From: Hymenobacter roseosalivarius DSM 11622
GTDB lineage: Bacteria; Bacteroidota; Bacteroidia; Cytophagales; Hymenobacteraceae
Reading direction: 5' to 3'
Length of the DNA: 64,000 nt
NCBI RefSeq assembly: GCF_900176135.1
Contig: NZ_FWWW01000039.1
Location: 62,001 to 126,000 of the forward strand
Positions 29,503-37,832 of the stretch are shown here, piece after piece; the stretch's first letter is position 1; each line of letters opens with the position of its first letter. Below the pieces are notes generated by a model. The model was not told the DNA's origin, did not search any database, and saw only the letters and a list, made by a program, of their open reading frames with translations. A program made the position numbers and the translations under genes.

Positions 29503-30426
29503 TTACTCTTTAAATTGTACGCCCGCTGGATTGATGGTGCTGACGTGGATGTGAAAATCGACGCCCAGCTGCTCGTATACGGTACGCATGGCGGCGGCTA
29601 CGGCCTGGGCCGTCGGCTCGTCTTTGCTCAGCATAAAAATGGACGGCCCGGAGCCGGAAATGCCGCCACCCAGCGCGCCAGCTTCCAGGCTACGGGCCTT
29701 TACGGCTGCGAAGCCCGGAATCAGGATGCTGCGCACGGGCTCCACAATCACGTCTTCCAGGGAGCGGCCAATAAGCTGGTAGTCAGCCTGCAACAGGCCC
29801 GCTACCAGCCCGGCTACGTTGGCCCACTGCCGGATGGCGGCCTTCAGCGGCACCTGCTGCTTGAGCATCTGACGGGCGTCGGCGGTGCGTACTTCTATCT
29901 GCGGATGCACTACCGTCACATGCAGGGGCGGGGCCGACAAGGGCACGACATCCAGCGGCTCGACGGAGCGAATCAGCGTGACGCCGCCGTAAATAGCCGG
30001 CGCGATATTATCGGCGTGCCGGGCCCCCGAGGCCACTTCTTCCCCGAACATGGCGAAGCGCACCAGCTCTTCCCGCGAAAAAATGCTCCCCAGCAGCCGG
30101 TTGGCCCCCACCACGGCTCCCGCTGCGCTGGCCGCGCTGCTGCCAATGCCGCTGCCCGGCAGAATGGCTTTGCGGATGCGCACCTCGAAGCCCGTGCCCG
30201 CCGGTGCCGCTTTCAGCAAAGCCAACAGGGCCGCCCCCGCCACGTTGCGCGCTGGTTCGGTTGGTAGATTGAAGTCGTCCTCATGCTCGATTGTTATCCC
30301 TGGTTGGTTGGTCAGGCGCAGGTGCATGGTGTCGCAGGGCGCTTCCAGGGCAAAACCCAGCACATCAAACCCACAGACCATATTGGCCACGGTAGCCGGT
30401 GAGTACAGCGTCAGAAAATCAGTCAT
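29503..30426 (-). CDS. thrB: Homoserine kinase
   Basis: 307 residues, GHMP kinase. The ATP-binding loop is ILPGSGIGSSAASAAGA at about residues 90-106; N-terminal SPATVANMVCGFDVLG and C-terminal GGGISGSGPSIFML are typical of ThrB. It phosphorylates homoserine for ThrC. Start at 30426 (MTDFLTLYSPATV). Confidence 0.95.
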   Translation of the reverse strand: MTDFLTLYSPATVANMVCGFDVLGFALEAPCDTMHLRLTNQPGITIEHEDDFNLPTEPARNVAGAALLALLKAAPAGTGFEVRIRKAILPGSGIGSSAASAAGAVVGANRLLGSIFSREELVRFAMFGEEVASGARHADNIAPAIYGGVTLIRSVEPLDVVPLSAPPLHVTVVHPQIEVRTADARQMLKQQVPLKAAIRQWANVAGLVAGLLQADYQLIGRSLEDVIVEPVRSILIPGFAAVKARSLEAGALGGGISGSGPSIFMLSKDEPTAQAVAAAMRTVYEQLGVDFHIHVSTINPAGVQFKE

Positions 30427-30547
30427 AAAGCGAATGTAATCCCACGCTCTGGCTTGGGGAGTCGTGGCGGTCGTTGTTTGTAGCGCGACCCGAAGGACGG
30501 CAAAGACGGGCTTCCGCTTCGCGCACATCGTTGTTTAGTTGAAAAAA

Positions 30548-30669
30548 GCCCTCCGCGTGACCCCACCCCCGGCCTCTCCCCTCCGGGAGGGGGGGGGCAG
30601 ACGTAAGTTTCACTAGAACTCACCCCTCTCCCGGAGGGGAGGGGCCGGGGGTGGGGTCACGCGGAGGGC
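30548..30669. repeat. Long inverted repeat, 41-bp arms, GC-rich
   Basis: Arms 30548-30588 and 30629-30669 match as reverse complements at 40 of 41 positions; loop 40 bases. The arms contain CCCCACCCCCGGCC and CCCCTCCGGGA blocks. It lies between thrA and thrB and belongs to a different sequence family from the GTCATGC repeats. Confidence 0.93.
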
Positions 30670-30745
30670 GACTTGATACACGAACCTGAGAACCGCTCCA
30701 ACAACGACAGCCACGACTCGCCAAGCGGGAGCCTGGCGTTACAGG

Positions 30746-33193
30746 TTACGCCCTGGCGGCCCGGATGATATCAGCGAAGACGCCGGAGGCCGTGACGTCG
30801 GCTCCCGCGCCCGCGCCCTTGACCACCAGGGGCTGCTCGGGGTAGCGGTTGGTGAAGAACAGTACCGCGTTGTCTTTGCCCTGCAACACGTAGAAATCGT
30901 GGCCCGGCACCACGCCCTGCAGCCCTACGCTGGCTTTGCCATCGGCGTAGCGGGCCACGAACTTCAGCCGCTGGCCCTGGGCCGAAGCCGCGTCATAAAG
31001 AGCGCGGAAGTGCGGCTCGTGCAGGGCCAGTTGCTCGTAAAATGCTTCCACGTCGCCTGCCAGGCAGGCGGGGGGCAAAAATGACTCGTTGTGAATGTCG
31101 GCCAGCTCCATTTCCTGGCCGGCTTCGCGGGCCAGAATCAGGATTTTGCGGGCCACGTCGGTGCCGCTCAGGTCCAGGCGCGGGTCGGGCTCGGTGTAGC
31201 CCTCGGCCTGGGCCTGGCGCACCACCTCGGCGAAGGGTATGGTGCCATCGTAATGATTGAACACGAAGTTGAGCGTGCCGGACAGCACCGCCTCGATGCG
31301 GCGCACCTGGTCGCCGCTGCGCAGCAGGTCGTTGAGCGAGCCAATGACGGGCAGGCCCGCGCCCACGTTGGTTTCAAACAGAAACTCCGTGTTGAACTCC
31401 CGCGCCAGGGCTTTCAGGTGGGCATAATTCACGTATTCCGAGGAGCAGGCGACTTTATTGCAGGCCACCACCGCCACGCTTCTGGCCAGCAAGGCCGCGT
31501 AGATGTCGGCCACGTCAGCGCTGGCCGTCACGTCCACGAACACGGTGTTGCGCAGGTTGAGGGCCAGCAGCTGCCGAACCAGCTCCGGCAAATCCAGCGG
31601 CTGCCCCTGGGCCAGCGCCGCCGGCCAGTCGTTCAGTTCCAGGCCGCCGCCCTCCGTTAGCACGAAGCGCTGGCTGTTGGCCACGCCCACCACGCGCAGG
31701 TTCAGGCGCAGCTTCTCGCGCAGCCATTGCTGCTGCCGGGCCAACTGCTCCAGCAGTTTGCCCCCCACGTTGCCCACGCCCGCCACAAACAGGTTTACCT
31801 GCTTGGCTGTCGCCTCAAAAAATGCCTCGTGCAGCACGTTGATGGCCTTGCGCACGTCAGCAGCCCGAATTACCGCCGAGATGTTGCGCTCCGACGAGCC
31901 CTGGGCAATGGCGCGAACGTTCACGCCATTCTGGCCCAGCGCGCTAAACATCCGCCCGCTGATGCCAGGGTGGTTGCGCATATTGTCGCCCACCAGCGCC
32001 ACGATGGCCAGGTCGGTTTCGCAGCGCAGCGGCTCCACTTTGCCGGCGGCTATTTCGGTGCTGAACTCCTCATCAACCGCGGTTTGCGCGGGCCCGGCCT
32101 CGGCCGCCCGGACGGCCACGCAGATGGAGTGCTCCGAGGAGCTTTGGGTAATGAGAATCACGTTGATGCGCTGCTGGGCCAGCGCCCCGAACAGCCGGCG
32201 CGAGAAGCCCGGAATGCCCACCATGCCGCTGCCCTCCAGATTCAGCAAAGCCAGCTGCGCGATGCTCGACAGGCCCCGCACCACATCCTTGTTGGCCGGC
32301 GGACTTACTTCTACCAGCGTGCCCGCATCCTGGGGGGCAAATGTGTTCTTGATCCAGAGCGGGATGCCCTGGCTCCTGACCGGCTGCACGGTAGGCGGAT
32401 ACAGCACTTTGGCCCCGAAGTGCGACAGCTCCATGGCCTCCTGGTAGGAGATGTGCGGAATAGGCCGCGCCAGCGTTATAAGGCGCGGATCGGCGGTCAT
32501 CATGCCGCTCACGTCGGTCCATATTTCCAGCCGCTCCGCCGCCAGGGCCGCCGCGAACAGGGCTGCCGTGTAGTCGGAGCCGCCCCGGCCCAGCGTGGTG
32601 GTTACGCCCCGCGCATCGCTGCCGATAAAGCCCGGTACTACGTAGATCGGGCTGGGGTGGGCGGCTACCAGGGCCTGGATCTGCTGGCTGGTCACCCCGC
32701 TATCGACGGTTGCGAAACCGAAGCGCGAATCAGTGCGGATGAGCTGCCGGCTGTCGTGCCAGCTGTGGGTAATACCCTGGGCCTTCAGGTAGGCCGCCAA
32801 CAGCCGCGACGAGAGCAGCTCGCCGAAGCTCATCAGCCGGTCCAGCGTCCGGTCCGACAGCTCGCCCAACGCGAATATGCCGTCGCAGAGGCCGTCCAGC
32901 TCATTGCAGTGCGTTTTTACCAGGCTCAGCACCGCGCTTTGATCCGGGATAGGCAGCAGCCCGCGCACGACTTCCAGGTGCCGGTCTTCCAGCGTCTGCA
33001 GGCAGGCACGATATTCCTCGGAGCCGGCTGCGGCCAGGCGGCCGGCTTCAATCAGGGCGTCGGTGGTGCCGCCCAGCGCCGACACGACCACCACCACGGG
33101 CGACGTTTGGGCGGCCGTGTTCACGAGCCGCGCTACGCGCTGGAGGTTGAGGGCCGTAGCCACCGATGTACCCCCGAATTTTAAGACCTGCAT
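30746..33193 (-). CDS. thrA: Bifunctional aspartate kinase/homoserine dehydrogenase I
   Basis: 815 residues, normal for ThrA. The aspartokinase domain begins with [10 protein letters not shown]; two ACT regulatory domains follow at about 310-460 ([38 protein letters not shown]), then homoserine dehydrogenase from about 465 ([16 protein letters not shown]). It catalyses the first and third steps from aspartate to threonine, with threonine feedback expected through the ACT domains. Start at 33193 (MQVLKFGG). Its leader at 33194-33473 carries a transcription attenuator. Confidence 0.96.
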   Translation of the reverse strand: MQVLKFGGTSVATALNLQRVARLVNTAAQTSPVVVVVSALGGTTDALIEAGRLAAAGSEEYRACLQTLEDRHLEVVRGLLPIPDQSAVLSLVKTHCNELDGLCDGIFALGELSDRTLDRLMSFGELLSSRLLAAYLKAQGITHSWHDSRQLIRTDSRFGFATVDSGVTSQQIQALVAAHPSPIYVVPGFIGSDARGVTTTLGRGGSDYTAALFAAALAAERLEIWTDVSGMMTADPRLITLARPIPHISYQEAMELSHFGAKVLYPPTVQPVRSQGIPLWIKNTFAPQDAGTLVEVSPPANKDVVRGLSSIAQLALLNLEGSGMVGIPGFSRRLFGALAQQRINVILITQSSSEHSICVAVRAAEAGPAQTAVDEEFSTEIAAGKVEPLRCETDLAIVALVGDNMRNHPGISGRMFSALGQNGVNVRAIAQGSSERNISAVIRAADVRKAINVLHEAFFEATAKQVNLFVAGVGNVGGKLLEQLARQQQWLREKLRLNLRVVGVANSQRFVLTEGGGLELNDWPAALAQGQPLDLPELVRQLLALNLRNTVFVDVTASADVADIYAALLARSVAVVACNKVACSSEYVNYAHLKALAREFNTEFLFETNVGAGLPVIGSLNDLLRSGDQVRRIEAVLSGTLNFVFNHYDGTIPFAEVVRQAQAEGYTEPDPRLDLSGTDVARKILILAREAGQEMELADIHNESFLPPACLAGDVEAFYEQLALHEPHFRALYDAASAQGQRLKFVARYADGKASVGLQGVVPGHDFYVLQGKDNAVLFFTNRYPEQPLVVKGAGAGADVTASGVFADIIRAARA

Positions 33194-33281
33194 AGCTTGC
33201 TTAGAAGTGAGAGCCAGGAAGTGAGATAATAAGACTGGGCTGGTGGTTGATACAGCAGCTACCACCAAAAAGCGGGGCACG

Positions 33282-33337
33282 AAAAAGCCCGTCGGGACCG
33301 GCTGAGCTTCGGGGCAGGAAGCGGCCGGCGACGGGCT
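33282..33337 (-). terminator. Attenuator terminator in the thr leader
   Basis: On the minus strand AGCCCGTCG (33329-33337) pairs with CGACGGGCT (33286-33294), with an inner stem CCGGC/GCCGG and a small GCTTC/GAAGC hairpin, followed at once by TTTTT (33282-33286). It lies 90 bases before the thrA start codon, so it would stop transcription before thrA. Confidence 0.85.
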
Positions 33338-33375
33338 GCGAAACATCAAGACAAAGCGAGGTAGCGCAGCCCGTC
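33330..33375 (-). promoter_or_regulatory. Antiterminator hairpin competing with the thr terminator
   Basis: GACGGGCTGCG (plus-strand 33330-33340) and CGCAGCCCGTC (33365-33375) are perfect 11-base reverse complements. On the minus strand the second arm in transcription order overlaps the first arm of the terminator (33329-33337), so the two structures exclude each other. Confidence 0.85.
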
Positions 33376-33473
33376 TAGCGGGTTGTGGTACCGGTAATGG
33401 CGTCGGGGCCAGGGGCAGAAAAAAAGCCCCCCAGCGCCGGAAAAGGATGGTTTGAAGCGAATAGCGAAGTCAT
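33375..33473 (-). CDS. thrL: thr operon leader peptide
   Basis: A 32-codon frame starting at ATG 33473 and ending at TAG 33375-33377. Its last seven codons read Ile-Thr-Gly-Thr-Thr-Thr-Arg (plus the preceding Asp-Ala), a cluster of regulatory codons immediately before the stop. The stop codon overlaps the first arm of the antiterminator. Stalling at the Thr codons when charged Thr-tRNA is scarce would change which hairpin forms. The arrangement, rather than the amino-acid sequence, supports the assignment. The peptide itself is expected to have no function. Confidence 0.82.
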   Translation of the reverse strand: MTSLFASNHPFPALGGFFSAPGPDAITGTTTR

Positions 33474-33631
33474 GGAGGCGCGCTTGACGGCCGTAAAGTA
33501 GGAATTTTATCAACAGGCTAATATAGCATCGCGTATTTACTCTGAAAACGGAAGGGGGTCGGCGCGCCGCTGAACAGCCCGCCGGCCCGGCGCAAAGCTG
33601 CCTGCCGTGCGCAGGACCTGTTTGTTTTCAG

Positions 33632-33639
33632 TACCTTTG
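33632..33639 (+). promoter_or_regulatory. -7 box of prfA
   Basis: TACCTTTG, an exact match to the Bacteroidetes TAnnTTTG element, 30 bases before the prfA ATG. No clear -33 element is visible. Confidence 0.5.
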
Positions 33640-33669
33640 CCTTCCCAATTAAAATTCTCTGAAGGCAAG

Positions 33670-34740
33670 ATGTTAGAAAAACTGGAGGCCATTCGCCAAC
33701 GCTACGACGACGTGAATGAGCAGCTGATGCAGCCCGAGGCGATGAGCGATATGAAGCGCTACAAATCCCTCAATAAAGAATACAAAGACCTTGGCCGCAT
33801 TGTAACTGAGTATCGCAGATACCAGGAGGTGCTCTCTAATATTGAAGGTGCCCGCGCGGTCATATCTACGGAAAAAGATGAGGATTTTCGCGAGATGGCC
33901 AAGGCTGAGCTTGATGAGCTGGTGCCCGAGCAGGAGCGCCTGGAAACCGTTATCAAGGACCTGCTGCTGCCCAAAGACCCCAACGATTCCAAGGACGTGA
34001 TCATGGAAATCCGGGCCGGGGCCGGGGGCGACGAGGCCGCCATCTTTGCCGGCGACCTGCAGCGCATGTACATGCGCTACGCTGAAAAGCAGAATCTGCG
34101 CATGGACCTGATTGACGCCACCGAAGGCACCAGCGGCGGCTATAAGGAGATTATTCTGTCGGTGAAGGGCGAGGACGTGTACGGCAAGCTCAAGTTTGAG
34201 AGCGGCGTACACCGCGTGCAGCGCGTGCCGGCCACCGAAACGCAGGGCCGCATTCACACCTCCGTCGCCTCCATCGTAGTAATGCCCGAAGCCGAGGAGC
34301 TGGACGTGGAAATCGACATGAACGACGTGCGCAAGGACCTGTTCATGTCGTCGGGGCCGGGGGGGCAATCGGTGAATACGACCTACTCGGCCGTGCGCCT
34401 CACCCACCTGCCCACCGGCTTGGTGGCGCAGTGCCAGGACCAGAAATCGCAGCTCAAGAACTTCGATAAAGCGTTGCAGGTATTGCGCTCGCGCATCTAC
34501 GAGATAGAGCTGGCCAAGAAGAACGAGGCCGAAGGTGCCCAGCGCAAGAGCATGATCGGCGGCGGCGACCGTTCGGACAAGATTCGCACCTACAACTATC
34601 CGCAGGGCCGCGTCACGGATCACCGCATCGGCTACACGGTCTACAACCTAGCCAGCGTAATGGAAGGCAACATCGACGACTTCGTGGAGCAGCTGCGCAT
34701 CGCTGAAAGTGCCGAGCGGCTGCGCGAGGGCGTATCGTAG
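33670..34740 (+). CDS. prfA: Peptide chain release factor 1
   Basis: 356 residues, full length for RF1. The GGQ loop is in [17 protein letters not shown] at about residues 226-242, which triggers peptidyl-tRNA hydrolysis at UAA and UAG codons. The N-terminal helical domain and the RF1-like anticodon-mimic region are complete. ATG 33670 follows a good -7 box. A large inverted repeat begins directly at its stop codon. Confidence 0.97.
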   Translation: MLEKLEAIRQRYDDVNEQLMQPEAMSDMKRYKSLNKEYKDLGRIVTEYRRYQEVLSNIEGARAVISTEKDEDFREMAKAELDELVPEQERLETVIKDLLLPKDPNDSKDVIMEIRAGAGGDEAAIFAGDLQRMYMRYAEKQNLRMDLIDATEGTSGGYKEIILSVKGEDVYGKLKFESGVHRVQRVPATETQGRIHTSVASIVVMPEAEELDVEIDMNDVRKDLFMSSGPGGQSVNTTYSAVRLTHLPTGLVAQCQDQKSQLKNFDKALQVLRSRIYEIELAKKNEAEGAQRKSMIGGGDRSDKIRTYNYPQGRVTDHRIGYTVYNLASVMEGNIDDFVEQLRIAESAERLREGVS

Positions 34741-34875
34741 CCTCAACCCCTAGCCGCTTCTCCTAGGAGAGAAGGGGAACTAGCTCTAAAAAGTAGACTT
34801 TAAGTCAGGACCAGCTGCTAGAAAAACTAAAGCTAGTTCCCCTTCTCCCTTAGGAGAAGGGGCTAGGGGTTGAGG
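34741..34875. repeat. Long inverted repeat, 45-bp arms, after prfA
   Basis: Arms 34741-34785 and 34831-34875 pair at 42 of 45 positions, loop 45 bases. The outer sequence is CCTCAACCCCTAGCC and each arm contains a smaller hairpin of its own (CTTCTCCTAGGAGAGAAGG on the left). It separates prfA from the beta-helix lipoprotein gene. Confidence 0.93.
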
Positions 34876-34904
34876 CCTCTGGAGAACAATCTACATATTC
34901 CTCC

Positions 34905-36419
34905 GTGCGCTTATTTCTTCCTCTTCTGCTCATTCTGCTCAGCCTGGCGGCCCTGCTGCCAGGCTGCGAGCCCAAGGAGGAAATCGTGACCCGCGACGCC
35001 AGCGCGCGCCTGGAGTTTTCGGCCGATACCGTCCTTTTCGATACGGTATTCGCGCAAACCGCCACCGTCACGCGGCGCCTGTGGGTGTACAACCGCAACC
35101 GGCGGGCCGTGCGCGTGGAGCAAATCGGTTTGAAGACTGCTAACTCACCTTACACACTGACTGTCAGCGGAGTTGCTGGGCCATTGGCTCAGGCTGTAGA
35201 AATTAGAGGGCGTGATAGTCTTTTGTTGCTGGTGAAAGCCAAACTCGGGCCGGGGGCAGAGAACACGCCGTTTCTGATTGAGGACCAGGTGCAGTTTCGC
35301 ACCAATGGCAATGAGCAGCAGGTAGCTTTAGTAGCCTACGGCCAGAATGCCTATTTCCACAGGGCCGAAACACTGGCTTGCAATACCGTATGGCGCAATG
35401 ATAAGCCCCACGTCATCTATGATTTCGTGCGGGTCGATGCCGGCTGCACGCTTACTATCGAAGCCGGTGCCCGTATTTATGTGCATGCCGGGGCGGGCGT
35501 CGTAATCAAAGGGCGGCTGCTGGTAAATCCCGATCTGGCCCCCAACGAGGAGCTGAAGCCCGACGACCCGCGCTTCGTGCGCTTCGCCGGCGACAGACTC
35601 GAAGCGGCGTACAGCGAAATCCCCGGCCAGTGGCGCGGGATTCAGTTTGATGCGACGAGCCAGGACAACGTGGTGCGCTACGCCGAAATCAAGAACGCCG
35701 GGTTTGGGCTGCTGGTCTTCAACCCCGAAAACCGCCAGCCCCGGCCTGACGTGCTGGTAGAGAATACCATTATCAAAAACATCTCCGGCGCCAGCCTCAA
35801 CTTTGCCAGCGGCGGCGCCAGCTTCGACGGGGCCGGTATCCTGAGTTTTTCCGGCGACTTCACCTTGCGTAATTGCCTGCTTGCCAACTGCGGCGAATAT
35901 GCCGTGCGGGGCTTGCAGGGGGGCAATTTTTCCCTCAATTTCTGCACCGTGGCCAACTACACACCCGGCTTTGTGCGGCCAAACCCTTCTCTGGTTTTCT
36001 CCGATGTGCTGACGTTGGCTAACGGCCAGCCCGGCCCGTCGGTGTTACCCACGGTCAGTATTCTGAATTCCATCGTTTGGGGTAAAAATATGGAAGAGCT
36101 GGGCTTTGAAAACGTAAGCCGCTACGCAAATCAGGTTACCGTCCGTAATAGCTTACTCCGTACCACGGCTTATCAGGTAGCTAGCACTGCTACCCAACTA
36201 GGATTTGGAGGAACGGGCACCGATAATATTTTTACCGACCCGAAGTTCTTCAGCTCGCCCGACCAGCCGCGCGGCAATCGTTTCGACTATCGCCTCGATA
36301 CGCTTTCGCCCGCCAGCAACCGCCCCGTGCTCGCGCCTTTGCTCGCTCGCGATTTGCTCAATAAGCCCCGCGCGGCCGCTACTCCCGACCTGGGCGCCTA
36401 CGAGCGCCTGAATCCGTAG
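34905..36419 (+). CDS. Lipoprotein with right-handed beta-helix repeats
   Basis: 504 residues. Lipoprotein signal with Cys near residue 21 (LAALLPGC), an N-terminal beta domain (about 30-150), then from about 160 Asn/Gly-rich parallel beta-helix repeats (VRYAEIKNAGFGLLV, VENTIIKNISGA, LRNCLLANCGEYAV). Such helices usually bind or cut polysaccharides, but no catalytic residues can be named. It starts with GTG 34905; the hydrophobic signal begins immediately, and no ATG is near. Confidence 0.82.
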   Translation: MRLFLPLLLILLSLAALLPGCEPKEEIVTRDASARLEFSADTVLFDTVFAQTATVTRRLWVYNRNRRAVRVEQIGLKTANSPYTLTVSGVAGPLAQAVEIRGRDSLLLLVKAKLGPGAENTPFLIEDQVQFRTNGNEQQVALVAYGQNAYFHRAETLACNTVWRNDKPHVIYDFVRVDAGCTLTIEAGARIYVHAGAGVVIKGRLLVNPDLAPNEELKPDDPRFVRFAGDRLEAAYSEIPGQWRGIQFDATSQDNVVRYAEIKNAGFGLLVFNPENRQPRPDVLVENTIIKNISGASLNFASGGASFDGAGILSFSGDFTLRNCLLANCGEYAVRGLQGGNFSLNFCTVANYTPGFVRPNPSLVFSDVLTLANGQPGPSVLPTVSILNSIVWGKNMEELGFENVSRYANQVTVRNSLLRTTAYQVASTATQLGFGGTGTDNIFTDPKFFSSPDQPRGNRFDYRLDTLSPASNRPVLAPLLARDLLNKPRAAATPDLGAYERLNP

Positions 36420-36427
36420 TTTATCTT

Positions 36428-36859
36428 ATGATTTGGTTTCAAAAACGTCTGCGCCTGCCTGCCGTGCGGCGAGGATTTCATCTTGTCACGGACTTGCTTA
36501 TGGCTGAACTGCCGGAGCTGGAGGGAATTGAAGTTGGTACCGCGCACTTTTTTATCCAGCACACTTCCGCCAGCCTGAGCATTAATGAAAACGCCGACCC
36601 AACGGTGCGACAGGATTTTGAATCGTATTTTAATCGGGTAGCACCCGAAAATGCCCCCTACTTCCGCCATACCCAGGAAGGGGCCGACGATATGCCGGCT
36701 CATTTGAAAGCGGCACTTCTGGGTACTACCGTAAGCGTGCCTATCATGGGTGGACGGCTGGCTTTGGGCACCTGGCAAGGGATTTATTTAGGCGAACACC
36801 GCAACGATGGCGGGCGCCGTTGGGTGGTAGCCACGCTGATGGGCAAGGCCACTAAGTAG
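36428..36859 (+). CDS. yjbQ: YjbQ/UPF0047 family protein
   Basis: 143 residues, full length for this family, which some databases describe as a secondary thiamine-phosphate synthase. Conserved features: HTSASLSINENADPTV near residue 40-55, a central GADDMPAHLKA and the C-terminal GRLALGTWQGIYLGEHR. The physiological role is not settled. It begins eight bases after the beta-helix lipoprotein gene, so they may be co-transcribed. Confidence 0.92.
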   Translation: MIWFQKRLRLPAVRRGFHLVTDLLMAELPELEGIEVGTAHFFIQHTSASLSINENADPTVRQDFESYFNRVAPENAPYFRHTQEGADDMPAHLKAALLGTTVSVPIMGGRLALGTWQGIYLGEHRNDGGRRWVVATLMGKATK

Positions 36860-37253
36860 ATCTAGCTCAAGAGACATTCAGTTGCAAAAAGCACCAGTAA
36901 AAAGTGCCCCTTAGAGCAGCAGGGGGCTTTTTATGAATAAGAGTCGGCCGTATACAAATCGGAAATCAGCGGCTGGGTCAGATATTTCTTCGAGTTGGAA
37001 GAATCGATCGAATCAGTGGCGGTGGAATCGGCTGGAACAGGAGTCGATTTCCTGGTGGAGGTCTTGTTCTGATAAGCGCTGCTTACTACCAGCGGAAGTA
37101 GGTAGAGCCTTGGCCGGAAAGAAAGAGAGTGGGGATGAAGCTGCGTGTAGAAGTAGGATAGTGGCTCCTGCTTCTATAGCAAAGAAAACCGATTGTAAGA
37201 TGTAAGCCCGTGCTCAGACGTTGAACGCCATCGCACAAATTTGCCCCCCAGCA
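36860..37253. other. Intergenic region with a shared terminator and possible decayed gene
   Basis: A terminator lies at 36899-36932. The rest has no ATG-initiated gene I can support. On the minus strand a frame of 80 codons runs from 37173 to a TAA at 36931-36933 and encodes a protein-like Ser/Thr-rich C terminus (ADSTATDSIDSSNSKKYL, then TQPLISDLYTADSYS), but it lacks a start codon. Confidence 0.4.
36899..36932 (+). terminator. Intrinsic terminator after yjbQ
   Basis: AAAAAGTGCCCC and GGGGGCTTTTT arms around an 11-base loop; usable from both sides. Confidence 0.85.
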
Positions 37254-37832
37254 CTAGTCCAGCACGCGTCCGGCCGCTGAATAGCGCAACGTGTCGAACA
37301 GCACCAGCTTTTGTACACCTTTCACTTCGTACTCTGAAAGCTTGCCATTATGCAAACGCAGCAAGAGTCGCTTTTCAGAATAGAAAAGCGGGTTATCTTG
37401 TTGAATAGTAGCAGTTAGTAATTGCACCTTATCAGCTTTAGTTTCTATGAAGAGCATAGTTACAGGTGCTTTATCATCCCTATCTGCTTGATACACCGTG
37501 CGGGAACCGCCTTGCCATTTATCTTGATGCATTATTTTATATGCATCACGCAGAGCCGGCTTGTTAATGTCAGCCTGGTAAAATATCTGCAGTTCCTTGC
37601 TCCACTCTACTTCAGGTACACGAGTAGTCTCTATTTGCCCCCCACGCAGCATCACGCGCTTTTCTACGGCCGGATTGCGCCGTGTCAGCTCCTGGGTTTG
37701 AGCATCCAGAAAAGCCTTGATATCGAAATACCTAGGCCTGCGCGTCTCCTGCGTCGAAGTTGGGCCCGCCGCTTCAGTCCCACAGGCCGAAACCAGAGCG
37801 AGTATTCCCAGCAGCCAGGAAGCCCTACGCAT
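37254..37832 (-). CDS. Hypothetical lipoprotein
   Basis: 192 residues with a lipoprotein signal (LGILALVSAC, Cys near 17). The remainder is a soluble domain rich in charged residues with RYFDIKAFLDAQTQEL and a beta-rich C-terminal half. I do not recognise the family. Its start overlaps the 3' end of gpmI by eight bases, so it is probably translated in the same operon. Confidence 0.75.
   Translation of the reverse strand: MRRASWLLGILALVSACGTEAAGPTSTQETRRPRYFDIKAFLDAQTQELTRRNPAVEKRVMLRGGQIETTRVPEVEWSKELQIFYQADINKPALRDAYKIMHQDKWQGGSRTVYQADRDDKAPVTMLFIETKADKVQLLTATIQQDNPLFYSEKRLLLRLHNGKLSEYEVKGVQKLVLFDTLRYSAAGRVLD

Noticed and set aside
31727..33184. 485-codon plus-strand frame
   Set aside because: Antisense to thrA, without recognisable domains.
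33422..33445. GC6 run inside the thr leader as a terminator
   Set aside because: It falls within the leader peptide codons and has no matching arm; the true terminator is at 33282-33337.
36933..37205. 90-codon plus-strand frame after yjbQ
   Set aside because: Begins inside the terminator and its composition (Trp, Ser, Arg, Lys, no pattern) is not protein-like.
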